Shown here piece after piece: positions 36,601 to 45,336 of a stretch of DNA of 64,000 bases. Below the pieces are notes generated by a model. The model was given only the letters and a program-made list of their open reading frames with translations, made no database searches and was not told the origin of the DNA. Source of the stretch: Branchiostoma floridae (Eukaryota; Chordata; Leptocardii; Amphioxiformes; Branchiostomatidae); NCBI RefSeq assembly GCF_000003815.2, contig NC_049994.1, positions 5,973,283 through 6,037,282 of the forward strand, in the 5' to 3' direction. Position numbers and translations under genes: made by a program. Numbering within the stretch: position 1 is the stretch's first letter; every line of letters starts with the position of its first letter.

Positions 36601-39600
36601 TCCTGTTACTTGCCTGGTGTTGTCCCACAACCTGTCGTACATCAACAAACAAAACTGTCCAACAGTCTTGTTACTTGCCTGGTGCTGTCCCACAGCCTAT
36701 CGTATACATCAACAAACCAAACTGTCCAACAGTCCTGTTACTTGCCTGGTGCCGTCCCACAGCCTGTCGTACATCAACAAATCAAACTGTCCAACAGTCT
36801 TGTTACTTGCCTGGTGTTGTCCCACAACCTGTCGTACATCAACAAACAAAACTGTCCAACAGTCCTGTTACCTGCCTGGTGCTATCCCACAACCAGTCGT
36901 CCATCCACAAATAAAACTATCCAAAAGTCTTGTACACTTACCTGGGGTTGTCCAACAACCTGTCGCATGACAACTACAAACAAAACTGTCCAACAGTCTT
37001 GTTACTTACCTGGGGTTGTCCAACAACCTGTCGCATGACAACAACAACAAAACTTTCCAGCAGTCTTGTTATCTCCCTGGGGTTGTTTACAGCATGTCGT
37101 ACGACAACAGCAAACAAAAACTGTCCAACAGTTCAATTGTCCAACAAACTATTGCATGACACCAACCAGACAAAAAACTGCAAACACTTTTTTTTTCTAC
37201 CTAGGGTTATCCAAGAACCTGTCAAGCGAGAAACCCAACGAAAAGCAAATCGGCTCATAAACAAAAATCAAATCACCTGAAATCTCGCTACAAACTCGAG
37301 GTTGTCTGCCGACCTGACGAGCAACAAGATAACAACCTCTAGCTGAGATATAGGACACACCTTAGGAGAACTGCCGCAGTGGTTGACAGCTGTCCGAGCG
37401 TCTTGAGGCCTGGTCCCTCAGCTTTTCGGGTTGCTGAATGCTGGCTGGTCCACAAAATGCAATGCCCAGAATCGCCGAGCCTAACTTCAAAATTAAACAA
37501 AGCAAATATACAGAAAAAAAACAAAGGAAAATACGTAAAATAAGGCAATACGTTCGAGTCCTTCCACAACAACAACAACAAACGTGATAGGCAGACAAAA
37601 AACTATACCAAATACTGTCTAAAGCCTTTCAAACAACGTAACTCACCCATAGAGCTACCAGTGATAAGTTGAAGCCTCCGACTCTTTCTTGATAAAAAAA
37701 GGTCGGGCTCTGCTCCGAGCGTGCGGAAACTGGAACAACGTTGTACCGCTTCATAAAGGCTCCTATGGCGAAAAGACGGGGTAAACGGCAGCCCTAGCGG
37801 TGGCTCAGTTGTATCAACATACCTAACTCAAATGAGACAACACAAAATTAATTATACCAAGCCTATTTTACCAAATAGAATCACTCACACCTGCGCACGC
37901 GAAACATGTGCGATGCGCAAACATATGCAAATTACGAGTCGCTAAACGAAATGAACGACAGAATAGTTGCTGACCAACAAAACACACCATAATCATACAA
38001 AAGGGGAAAACAGGAAAATAAAATCATGAAGGAACAAGAAAGAAAACAGCCGAGGGATCCACTAGAAAAAACAGCCAACGTAGGAAGACAAATCAAAATG
38101 GAAAATTCCACAAGACGCCAAAAATGGCCGCGAGCTCAAAACCTTGCGTACCTGCTTGGCTTGTAAATCCTACGCCCGTAGGAAACTACTCTATCTTCTC
38201 TGTTGTCGGCAATTTTCCCTACCCGTTCCCAGAAGGTCGTAGATATCGCAGACTTGTCCTGGTGAGTCTCACTGTCAAAAACAGTGTTACTGGTGCTCTG
38301 CTATGGAACGTCCGGCTCATTCACAAGGCTGCTGCGTCAGTCATGCTGGGGTCGGCCGTGCCGGCGGTGTCACTTGCCTTCTCCGTCGACGTCCTTTCAG
38401 ACAGTACTGCATATACCTGTGATGTCTAACAAACGCCCAAAATAAGCGTCTATTCTCGCAGTGAGGCATGCTTTCTTCCATAACCCATACACAATGCCCG
38501 GCACGCCAGTGTCTGCGAGAAGAACGGACCTCAGCATGACAAAGAGCGATACACGTGCAAAACGCAGACAACTCACATTCGTCCCTACGCAGCAACAACT
38601 TCTCGCAGTTTCACAAAGCAAAATAAAATACGAAATCTTCATGACACTAAAAGGGCAATCTTTGAATTCTATACTCCCTGTAAACGCAAACGAGGTAAAT
38701 ACTCGGTCTCTCTTCTACACCCCGAAAACCTGCTGGCGGTCTTTCTGTGGATCTTCTGTGTTTCCGTAGCCATGGCGTCGACGAACCGGCTGTGGGGAGG
38801 AGTCCGTCAAACTGCATGTGAATAGTCTATCCTGCCTTTATATGGGATTGGGTCTTCGCCTAATATAGGCATCGCCAATCACAGCGCAGGAAAGATAGGT
38901 TTTCTTTCGTTCTCCATGCCATGATCTTTCGGACGTTCACCCCACAGAGCCGACATCTGCACCTGCGTCTAGCCGGCAGGAAGAGTTAATTCAATTAATG
39001 GTTCAGCCAATCAGCGAAGAGGAAAGCGAAGGCTAATTAATATTCATAAGCGGGACCACACAATACGTTAACTTGAAGACTCAGGCCGTACAGACTTCTC
39101 GCCAGGATTTTTTCAAAGCGTCGGACAGGGGTCCGGGGGCCGCCGAATGTCCCTGGCGGGGTCCAGGGGCAGGGCCACTGTGGGGGGTGGGGGGTGGGGT
39201 GGGGGTGGAGGGTTTGGGGGACCCAGCTGGGCGAAGCCCCCCCGGAAGCTCTTGCATTTTAGACTATTGAGAAGGCTTCTTTTATCAGTTTTTTTAGGGC
39301 CATATCTACGATAATCGTAGCAGTCACTTACTTCTCTTCAGCAGTTTGACTTTAAAATATTTCGGGTCAAAGCTTCAAAGACAACTAAAACCTCATAAAC
39401 AACAAACTTTACTTATCTCAACAGTATACAAAAATATTGTACGGGTTGCCATCCTTAGTTGAAGCGCTTATTTATAGCGCTAGTATCTTCGATGCGCCGT
39501 TAGCCGCCGTGCGACTTTTGTTGACGGTCTGATATCCCTACGTCGCCGCCTCGCTGATATTCCCACGAACATGTTTCAAGAAAAATACCCAGCAAAAAAC

Positions 39601-41912
39601 GCTGTTCTGCGTCAAATTCTATTCTATAAAACATGTGGGACTCAGTGTTATAGTCTAAATATTTTGTAGAAGCACCGCTGTAGGAAAGAAGGTCCAAGCA
39701 ATGTAAAACATCACGTAGCATGAAGTTCGCTGTCAACTGGCACACAGCACATGGCTGTTTGAAACTCTAAGTCTAATCAACAGCCGTGTTTGATTGATAG
39801 CCGGCGGTCCTTTGACGAAGTCGGCGAAAGGTGCGTTAGTTAGAAAATCTGCGTTTAGTTTTGATACGTAATTATAAGTTAGTGGCGAGAATGATTATTT
39901 TCTCATCAATATTTCTCTTCAGAATTATTTGAACTTAATTGTACATCTAAACAATTGGCTTACCTGTGCAATGTTTATATGATTAATGATCATGTGTAAC
40001 GTATGGCTCATAGTCAATAGATCAGCATTTTCTCTATAGTGACCACCTGTCTATAGTGGCCACATTTCCCAGTGCTGTTGTTGTTTGACATAAAGTTTGA
40101 ACATTTAAATTGTAAGTAACTTTAAACTGCCAGAGTTTCAGCCCAATAAAACACTCTCAGCGCCAGCCTCGAGGGTATGAACAGACTGACCAGACAGACG
40201 AAAATAAATCCTCGAACAAGGTTCAATCGTATCTTCCGGGTCTGGCAGGAAGTTGTTAAACTAAAATAATAATAGGCTCGATGGCTGATTGCATACAAAG
40301 TAAAACAGTTTAACAGTTTTACAGCTTGAAGAAAACAAACGCTCCTACAGTACCTGCACCTGCTTGATAATTATTAAATCGTATGCCCTACTTGAATAAA
40401 AAAAAATTCACTGCAATAATGAATGTACCCACATCACAAGGAGCTTATACTTTTTTAAAACTTACACCTAGTTATCGTACTGAAAATTGTTAATGACATT
40501 ACATGAAGTCATTCAACAATTTTCAGTCATGATTAAATTTTCTGAATGGAAAGTGTGATTATTGTCATTTTCTGAAAAATAGAAGCAAGCTCTGTTTTTA
40601 CCTGGAATCAATTCACAATACCAGTCCACTTTGGGGGATAATGTACTGTTAAGAGGATGTTCCATTTTTGCGCAGGGGTGATTTGGAACAGTCCAATGTT
40701 GCGTGGGAAGGGGTATGGCTGAAATATGCTGTATTTGCTCTTAAGCAAATGTCGGCCTTTCTAGTGTTCTGTTATCTCTGTGCTGCAGTGTAAACAATTT
40801 AGAGTGGTATGGTTGCGGCTCTCCTAGTAACACCAGCTTTGTGCAACTTTTTAAAAACTTGCAAAGTTCTGCATATTCAAACCTGAAGGGGAACGATTTC
40901 AAACGTGTTGATTCTCCGTCCACATCACCTACAGGTTCTTGAAAAGTCACAAATTGTCCAGATTGTTTCAGAGATGAGCTACTAGTAAATCTAGCAATGA
41001 TTTACCAATTGTTTTTTTTCTTATTCTATACGACCAAGAACGGAGAGTTTTGAACTTACGTGTAAGATTGGGCTTGGCCAGAAGATTTCCACTTTCTTAT
41101 ACTTAGGAACCTTTTCTTTACTGTATATGTATCTTGAGAGCTGCCTTTTCTGGTTCTCTACGCTGCCGACTAGATCGAACTCGGTATCGCAGTCACCATC
41201 CCTGGAATGGACGACAACGTGCTTCCTGGTGTCCCGCTTCAGCTCACAGATGACATGCGTGGTGCTGAGCAGGGACTGGGGGAGGACATCTTCTCCGAGG
41301 AGGAGGTTTAGGAGGCTGCTTTTCCCAGCTGAAGTTTCACCTGAGGTGAAGAGTGTAGGGATGGGAACGAGTGTGTGTTGCAGTCTAAAGCTAAGGGCAC
41401 AACCCACCGTACGTGCAAAGTACGTGCTGTCTACGTGCCCAAACGTCGACTATGCAATCTTGTGGGATCCGTAAGTGGTAAGTACCGCCTCCGTACGAAC
41501 TCGTAGGGAATCCGACTGATTTTGTAGCACGCAGACACGCCGTAGAACTTAACGTGCAGGCAAAACTTTTTGTGCCATCGGGCTGCGGATTCGCCACGGC
41601 GGCCGCAGGTTGTGCCCTGAGCTTTATAAGTGGATTAGCTGCGCCAACATTGATCAGGAAGACGAAAATATTACCTGCTAGGCAGATAATTCTGGAATCC
41701 TCACCTGCTACAAGTATGGGACAGTCTCCGGACTCCAGCTTCTGACAAAAGTTGCTCAGCTCCGACTGAAACCCAGGGACATTTTTCTCAATCTCACTTT
41801 TCACGTCATCGTCAAGACGTTGAAGAAACAGGTCAGCCTCTCTCAAGACAGGTAAAAGGTCTCTTTGCAGTTTCCTGTTCTTGTCAGATATCTCCTTCAC
41901 CACGAATGCAGC
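16607..41912 (-). CDS. DSTYK-like: Dynamin-like GTPase fused to a protein kinase (DSTYK-like)
   Basis: Seventeen minus-strand exons were joined by splice site and phase: 41912-41705, 41340-41060, 30899-30759, 30103-29896 (or -29900), one small linker exon (see findings), 29118-28987, 28355-28113, 27875-27637, 23509-23431, 22827-22701, 22177-22050, 21524-21426, 20719-20591, 19668-19510, 18718-18592, 17608-17504, 16933-16607 (TAA). They give about 920 residues; human DSTYK is about 930. Order: N-terminal helix, GTPase with G1 (GETSAGKSS, about 70-78), G3 (DSPGVG) and G4 (NKWD), helical stalk, hydrophobic hairpin (about 477-511), second stalk, kinase (about 610-923). Kinase motifs: GTGSF loop, VALK lysine, HRDLKMEN, DVG in place of DFG, AAPE, CWDGEPEKRP. 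The start codon is not found: an in-frame stop precedes the acceptor at 41912, so at least one 5' exon is missing between here and 45337. The role is inferred from domains. Confidence 0.85.
17678..17927. repeat. Palindrome built from a 10-bp tandem repeat
   Basis: TACCGAAAGTGCG, then about eight GAAAAGGAAC units, then a short centre, then the complementary GTTCCTTTTC units ending CGCACTTTCGGTA. The arms can fold on each other almost end to end. It lies in an intron of the GTPase-kinase gene. Open frames here (KRNEKERKG-type) are repeat translations. Confidence 0.85.
18033..18355. mobile_element. Foldback MITE (CAGGTCGTTTCGCCAC)
   Basis: CAGGTCGTTTCGCCAC at the left is matched by GTGGCGAAACGACCTG at the right. 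Many inner GTCGTTTCGC blocks are inverted, and the core is ATTCCTAACATCACTT / AAGTGATGTTAAGAAT. Confidence 0.85.
18876..18962. mobile_element. Small foldback (TAGCCTGGGTACCATC)
   Basis: The arms GCCTGGGTACCATCCTC and GAGGATGGTACCCAGGC are perfect complements. The same termini open a foldback at 28437-28519 and, diverged, the element at 44008-44415. Confidence 0.8.
19510..21524 (-). CDS. DSTYK-like: Kinase N-lobe exons
   Basis: Exon 21524-21426 ends in the glycine loop (MPIGTG), continued by exon 20719-20591 (SFADIFRARL ... VPVALKVIRN), giving G-x-G-S-F and the VALK lysine. Using the upstream acceptor TTTTTACAG at 20719, not TTTTGCAG eight bases on, is what restores the loop. Exon 19668-19510 holds HPNVLKLIG and the hinge LVTELCTGNL. 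Confidence 0.85.
19757..19985 (+). mobile_element. tRNA-derived SINE
   Basis: A tRNA-like 3' half (GAACCCAGAGGTCCTGGGTT, then CGAATCC, a Pol III B box) is followed by a SINE body with CCCTTGAGGAAGGCA and GGTACCTGACTTTGGTTGG. The body text recurs in several SINE pieces of this window. Confidence 0.7.
19994..20349. mobile_element. Foldback MITE (RTCTCACTGCA family)
   Basis: The left end AAGATGGCATCTCACTGCAC and the right end GTGCAGTGAGACACCGCCTT are inverted. The inner blocks TTGCGTCACTGCGGGG are inverted too. This is the same family as the copy at 30514-30757 that touches a splice donor. Confidence 0.8.
21642..21692. repeat. (TG)n microsatellite
   Basis: About 25 uninterrupted TG dinucleotides at the 3' edge of a SINE. 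Confidence 0.97.
21695..21880 (-). mobile_element. SINE with a tRNA-Met-like head
   Basis: On the minus strand the anticodon arm TTGGGCTCATGCCCAA forms a perfect 5-bp stem with a CAT anticodon. GCGC pairs with GCGC as D stem, and AGTTCGAATCC is the B box. The acceptor arms pair only partly and a SINE body (GTGCCCTTGGGAAAGGCAC) follows, so it is not a functional tRNA. Confidence 0.7.
22050..23509 (-). CDS. DSTYK-like: Second hairpin arm and second stalk exons
   Basis: Exon 23509-23431 continues the hydrophobic segment (AVISLPVMGLIAAQ) and then a basic stretch (EQRRLVRRFK), as at a membrane face. Exons 22827-22701 and 22177-22050 encode charged helices (YMSEYAREYLKTL; NELVSTMEANEKLLEDLS) likely to pack back along the first stalk. 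All phases agree (2, 0, 2). Confidence 0.82.
22966..23275. mobile_element. Foldback MITE (CTGTCGCCTTCATCAGTAC)
   Basis: Arms of about 140 bp: TCTGTCGCCTTCATCAGTAC and TCGGTGCTATATGAAC on the left recur as complements on the right (GTACTGATGAAGGCGACAGA). The outer ends are AACAAAGTCTTT and AAAGACTTTGTT. It is intronic in the GTPase-kinase gene. Confidence 0.85.
23690..27170. repeat. 3.5-kb repeat X, copy 1
   Basis: Begins CATATTTCAGCCATAC and ends ATGTCGGCCTTTCTAG, with the inverse of the first motif (GTATGGCTGAAATATG) about 34 bp from the right end. It is near-identical over its whole length to copy 2 (30992-40764 minus an insertion). It contains a 164-bp tandem array (23941-24600), two AGCCAATCAGCGAAGAGG blocks and a hairpin near 26888-26933. 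No transposase frame is seen. It fills most of the intron between exons 27875-27637 and 23509-23431. Confidence 0.8.
23941..24600. repeat. 163-164-bp tandem repeats inside X
   Basis: TACCCTGGTATTACAA recurs at 23941, 24104, 24268, 24432 and 24594. The unit also has GACCAAAAAAGGACACTTTT. The minus-strand open frames here translate the repeat and are not a gene. Copy 2 of X has fewer units. Confidence 0.9.
27171..27480. repeat. Diverged fragment of the left part of X
   Basis: Directly after copy 1. It shares TTAAATCTTCAAAG.GATTCAT, the CTGTATATTTTGGCC block and the CCTAGTATTACGATTGAATG block with the X left region, at clearly lower identity. It represents an older insertion. Confidence 0.65.
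27637..29118 (-). CDS. DSTYK-like: Stalk exons and first half of the membrane hairpin
   Basis: Exons 29118-28987 (FLDYLLRRTYYYLRARLVAA), 28355-28113 and 27875-27637 are all joined through split Arg codons (AG plus G or A). They predict long helices. The last exon ends LFRKKTAVLGLLTV...VWVVLTVAA, the first hydrophobic arm. Gaps between exons hold only MITE/SINE debris and a foldback at 28437-28519. Confidence 0.82.
28437..28519. mobile_element. Small foldback (TAGCCTGGGTACCATC)
   Basis: The arms GATTTCTACCGGGGCTC and GAGCCCCGGTAGAAATC are perfect complements, with a short centre. Intronic, same terminus as 18876-18962. Confidence 0.8.
29147..29590 (-). mobile_element. SINE and MITE debris in an intron
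   Basis: 29147-29350 reads on the minus strand as a SINE body (GGCACTTTTTACGACTTTCC ... GAGTACCTGACTTCGGGTAG). 29430-29590 is a degraded copy of the 4187-4433 MITE family. Both lie between GTPase and stalk exons. Confidence 0.55.
29896..30103 (-). CDS. DSTYK-like: GTPase G4 exon (NKWD)
   Basis: The acceptor CGTCGGCAG opens VLRILRQFVTQ, followed by AIFVFNKWDQVP. NKWD is the guanine-specificity G4 motif. A Glu-rich helix and the strand QVFYLSVQE follow. Two donors are possible, GAG-GTTGGT (29900) or GTTG-GTGTAA (29896). Confidence 0.85.
30514..30757. mobile_element. MITE abutting a splice donor
   Basis: The left AAGGTGGTATCTCACTGCA and the right TGCAGTGAGATACCACCCTT are inverted, with inner inverted GCACCGGTGC and CACTGCGGGGTTCG blocks. 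The right end lies within the donor GTAAGG (30758-30753) of the G3 exon. Confidence 0.8.
30759..30899 (-). CDS. DSTYK-like: GTPase G3 exon (DSPGVG)
   Basis: A phase 0-0 exon of 47 codons starting DRIFLVDSPGVGDD. DxPG is the G3 motif that contacts the gamma phosphate. FIYVINTANAGG follows, as in dynamin-like proteins. The acceptor is pyrimidine-poor (CAAATCCAG). Its donor GTAAGG sits at the edge of a MITE at 30514-30757. Confidence 0.85.
32330..32648. mobile_element. Short TIR element (319 bp)
   Basis: Opens CTATTCTTTCTGCGCAGTG and closes CACAGCGCAGGAAAGATAG, imperfect inverted repeats of about 23 bp (four or so mismatches). TTAC precedes it and follows it. The first 55-60 bp and last 102 bp are shared with the adjacent longer element. 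Confidence 0.75.
32653..38898. mobile_element. Long TIR element (6.2 kb), non-autonomous
   Basis: It has the same termini as its short neighbour, in head-to-tail order. The interior differs and contains pyrimidine-rich CTCCTACTAT repeats near 33050-33200, a 65-bp minisatellite (35450-37140) and no recognisable transposase. The largest other frame (34488-34931, minus, about 147 codons) matches nothing I know. Confidence 0.7.
35450..37140. repeat. 65-bp minisatellite
   Basis: The unit contains TGTCCAACAGTC.TGTTAC, then TGCCTGG.G.TGTCCCACA and CCTGTCG.AC. TGTCCAACAG starts at 36201, 36266 (one change), 36331, 36396 and 36461, an exact 65-bp spacing. Outer units are more diverged. Because 65 is not a multiple of 3 and the unit lacks stops, three overlapping long plus-strand frames appear; none is a gene. 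Confidence 0.9.
41060..41912 (-). CDS. DSTYK-like: GTPase exons 1-2: helix plus G1/G2
   Basis: Exon 41912-41705 (acceptor TCTTCTAG) encodes an amphipathic helix and the strand leading into the P-loop (SGDCPILVAG). It is cut in phase 1 within the first P-loop glycine. Exon 41340-41060 (acceptor CACCTCAG, donor CAC-GTAAGT) continues ETSAGKSSLLNLLLG, then STTHVICEL, which supplies the G2 threonine. GxxxxGKS is the canonical dynamin-type P-loop. Human DSTYK (as remembered) keeps the NLLLG...VLP context here but lacks GKS. Confidence 0.88.
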
Positions 41913-42724
41913 CTAGAAGACGATATCATCATAAACAGTTTTCATGTGGAAGATTGTTTTACTTGTGCGAGAGAATTTCATCTCCCATTGTAGAGCCATG
42001 GTAGTACAAAGGGCATTGTTTACAATGTGTAAATGTTCACCCCATGTATAAAGATTGCCCTTTAATTCTCATTTTTCAAGAGGAACCTTTTCTAAATTTG
42101 TATGAATGATATTCCCATGGCTACACCAACAGTCAATAGCTATATATAATAGTAATACAAAACGTCATTGAAGTCTCAGTCGACAGAAATCGCGATCAGT
42201 ATCTATGCTAGTACAATTGGCGATTCTACCTGTACTGTAGAGAATGCGACTAGGGTCTGTAAAATTTTCTGCGCATATTCACTTAAATGATAGTTTCAAA
42301 TTTCAAAGACAAATTTCAAATAGTTCTACCGGAGAATTACACGCAATACGTCTTATTCTAAATGTGTCTACCAAATTAGTTAACAAGCAAAGTTCTCATG
42401 ACTCCATGAACAATCCTTTATCGATCAATTGACCCGAGGGATGGAGGTCAGAACTTAAGCATACAAGTACACAGTGAGTCGGCACCTGTGATGTTTGTGC
42501 TCAAATAGCCTCAGCTAATCAATGTCATGAAGGTGACACACAAATACAGGTAGGTACATAGTACACACACAAAATACAAACAACTGTGTCGTTGGTTTAA
42601 AATTCCAGTTGTAAGCATAACCTGCGACTATACTAATGCTCACTTCCAGACAGTGTGCTACTAAATAACACTTTTCGACTTGGGATATGACTGTGTGCTA
42701 CGTTTCTGCTCAGCTCTGCTTTGC

Positions 42725-42815
42725 TCTACTCTGCTCTACTCTACTCTACTCTACTCTACTCTACTCTACTCTACTCTACTCTACTCTACTCTACTCTACT
42801 CTACTCTACTCTACT
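42725..42815. repeat. (CTACT)n microsatellite
   Basis: About 18 tandem CTACT pentamers, with degenerate copies to about 43000. The long frames rich in Leu-Tyr-Ser are artefacts. Confidence 0.97.
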
Positions 42816-44007
42816 TCACCCTGCTCTCTCTGCCCTAATCTACATGACGTTGCACTCTTTGCTCTACTCTACGTATACGTTACTCATCTCTACTCTACAC
42901 TACACTACTCTACAATACACCACACTACTCTACTCTACTCTACTCTACTATTCTGGGCTACTCTACTCTGCTCTAGCTACTCTACATATACTCTACTCTT
43001 GATCAGATTGCTAGACTCTACAACTAGACAAAAAAAACCAAACTAACCATTTTCATGTCTGACGGCAGTCAATAAAGTCCATCTGGTTTGTTCTCAGGTG
43101 TGTTCACTCTTACTGCCATTGTACCTTTGTCTGCAACAAGCTCCACAAACAAATACCAACATGCTCTTTGAACTGTGTTATAGCGAGCAGGTTTCCATGC
43201 ATTTAATGTTATAGACGTGTTCCAGGTCCCTCCGGGTCGGAGTTCGAATGTCGTCGGGGTTTTTAAGGGCGTTATGATATGCCAGAGGTAAGGTGAGGTG
43301 ATAATATGCCGGAAGTGCGTGGTTGTCATCCCTACCTTTGCGTTTCATTTTTAGGTGATTATTATAACAGCAGTTGTGTTATTATAACGGCAGTTAACGG
43401 CCTAGACTGACTGACGATATCATAAATGTGTATAAGTTCTTGAATTTCCTGAAAAGCTTTGAGCTGTAGTACTTTTGAGATTGGAGAAATTGGTGGACCA
43501 GCGAAGCCTTTTTGTATTAGCCCGCTGCAAGGCGAAGCGCTTTTTTTGCATGATGGCCCCATTTCTGTGTCCATTGCAAGGAATTTGCAACATCAAAGAT
43601 TACGAAAAATTATCACATGGGCTCTTATCTTTATTTTCATTGTTTTTTTTTTGTCAACGACTGAAAGCACGGCGCTTTTTCTGCATATTGAGCTTTGGTG
43701 TGACCCCTTGATCTCTCCTAGGCCTAGTCCGTGTAAGGCCTACGTCACATTTCCAATCCGGGGCCCGGCCGCACTGTTTGCGCAAAGAAAAAAAATGGAA
43801 GTCTATGCCAATAAATATGCGCACAAGGTATGCTGCTGAATTATCTTTGGTCCATTTTGTGTTTTTGTTGTATGTCCTTTATATCCTACTTTCCCCCAAA
43901 CAGCCTGGCCGGGTTCCTTTGTGGAAATGTGACGTTAGCCTAACACAATTTCCGCTTTCTGGAGCGATATAAACTGACCCCTCCCTGCAGAGGGGCATGG
44001 GGAGATG

Positions 44008-44415
44008 TAGCCTGGATACCATACCCCAACCTCAAAAATATCTTTTGTGTTGGGGTCTGGCAGGATGGCTGTAGAAATGTTCTCGAAGGCCCTTGCTCAG
44101 AGGGAGGAGAACCTAGGATTTATGACCACTCACACCACAGGTAGCCAGCTACAACACACCACAGTTGGTCAGCAGGCTATCACAGTAGCGAATCAGGTAT
44201 TTGGTGGCCACTGTTATGGATTCAAAAAATACAGTTGGGGGTCATTAACCAATCATGGTAGGGGTGTAGTACCTCCTGCTGATCTTGCTGCTGTTCTATT
44301 GGTGGAGTTTTTTGCCCACTATAAGGTTCAAAATTGAGAACCCGGCCTATGCCATCCGGCCAGACCCCTGCACGATAGATACTTGAGATCGGGCTGGGGT
44401 TTGGTAACCAGGCTA
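44008..44415. mobile_element. TIR element (TAGCCTGG.TACCA)
   Basis: Opens TAGCCTGGATACCATACCCC. Its right end complements to TAGCCTGGTTACCAAACCCC, so the 20-bp ends differ at two or three places. It covers an apparent 96-codon plus-strand frame, which I do not consider a gene. Confidence 0.7.
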
Positions 44416-45336
44416 GGGTAGATGTTGGCGGGCCACTATAAGTGCGATCTAATCAGGCTATCGTAGGCCTAGGTCTGTACAATGTAGAATACGTTTGACA
44501 GACCTGCCTGATTGCCTACTATCAATGAAGTTGGCAAAGTGCTGTGTTGTTCAGAGTCAATATTTACCAGAGATATCAGAAGATTGGAATCAAATGATGT
44601 ACATGTAAACGTCCCCGCTGAAATATTTCGGGTCCGTGACATAAAAAACAGTTCAACTTGCATGTTTTTTTTTTACGAATGAAGGATAGTGTAGGATACA
44701 GACATACCTAATTGGTGCTTATGTTAGTTATATACCAATCTTCATAACAGTTGTATCAGACAAACATTATCCATAATGCGCCAAGTATCAAACATTCTTT
44801 TATCACTGCAAATCTCTCTTTGATGCATTTTTAATCATTGTTACATTATTATTTTTAATTCAATAGCAACACTGCGATTTCCAATAACTTGCTCATCTGG
44901 GATTCAAACGCAAAAGTGAGCAAGTACAAAAGGATTTGAATGTCTAAGTTTACAATGTCTATGCATGTTTATATGTTGAGTATTGCAGAGAAGAGCACCT
45001 GAAGTACAGTGGCGATGGTGGACGCATAAAATAAAGGCATAAAATCAGCCGTCTATGATCGGAGTTTCTCTTTCTCACTACAGATATACATTAATCATAG
45101 CTACCACACAGACAAACGGTACATAGGTTATTGTTCGGACACGTTTTATAACTAATAAACATTAGTGCAAGTTCATGCCCGTGGACTAATTGCAAACAAA
45201 GTAAAGCAGTGGTAGACATATTCGCATACTTTCGAAATTGTAATGTCAACATTGACATATAAAATGTAGTTCTTCTTCCACTGCTCTCCCTTAACAGTGT
45301 TTACACGTTCTCTCGTCAATAGGCAGTTATATATGT

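Larger units (their letters stand above)
30992..40764. repeat. Repeat X, copy 2, split by TIR elements
   Basis: 30992-32325 matches the left part of copy 1, and 38899-40764 matches the right part through to the same end (GTCGGCCTTTCTAG). The two pieces are separated by the insertion at 32326-38898. It occupies nearly all of the 10.2-kb intron between the G1 and G3 exons; without it the intron would be about 390 bp. Confidence 0.85.
41913..45336. other. Intergenic or 5' region of the GTPase-kinase gene
   Basis: It must hold the missing 5' exon(s) of the GTPase-kinase gene unless they lie elsewhere. I could not find an ATG exon with matching phase 0 donor. It holds a CTACT microsatellite (42725-42815) and a TIR element (44008-44415). 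Confidence 0.5.

Noticed and set aside
35789-36914. Plus-strand frames of 222-255 codons
   Set aside because: Translations of the 65-bp minisatellite in different registers. They overlap each other and have no splice or domain signal.
38124-38429. 101-codon plus-strand frame near the right end of the long TIR element
   Set aside because: It has an ATG in fair context but no domain and no splice partners, and lies in mobile DNA.
42687-43046. Leu/Tyr/Ser plus-strand frame of 119 codons
   Set aside because: CTACT microsatellite translation.
43069-43329. Possible 5' exon of the GTPase-kinase gene (ATGGCAGTAAGAG)
   Set aside because: The donor would leave phase 2 (M plus two bases), but the exon at 41912 needs phase 0, and the surrounding text looks repeat-derived.
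44047-44337. 96-codon plus-strand frame
   Set aside because: Lies wholly inside the TAGCCTGG TIR element and lacks any family signature.
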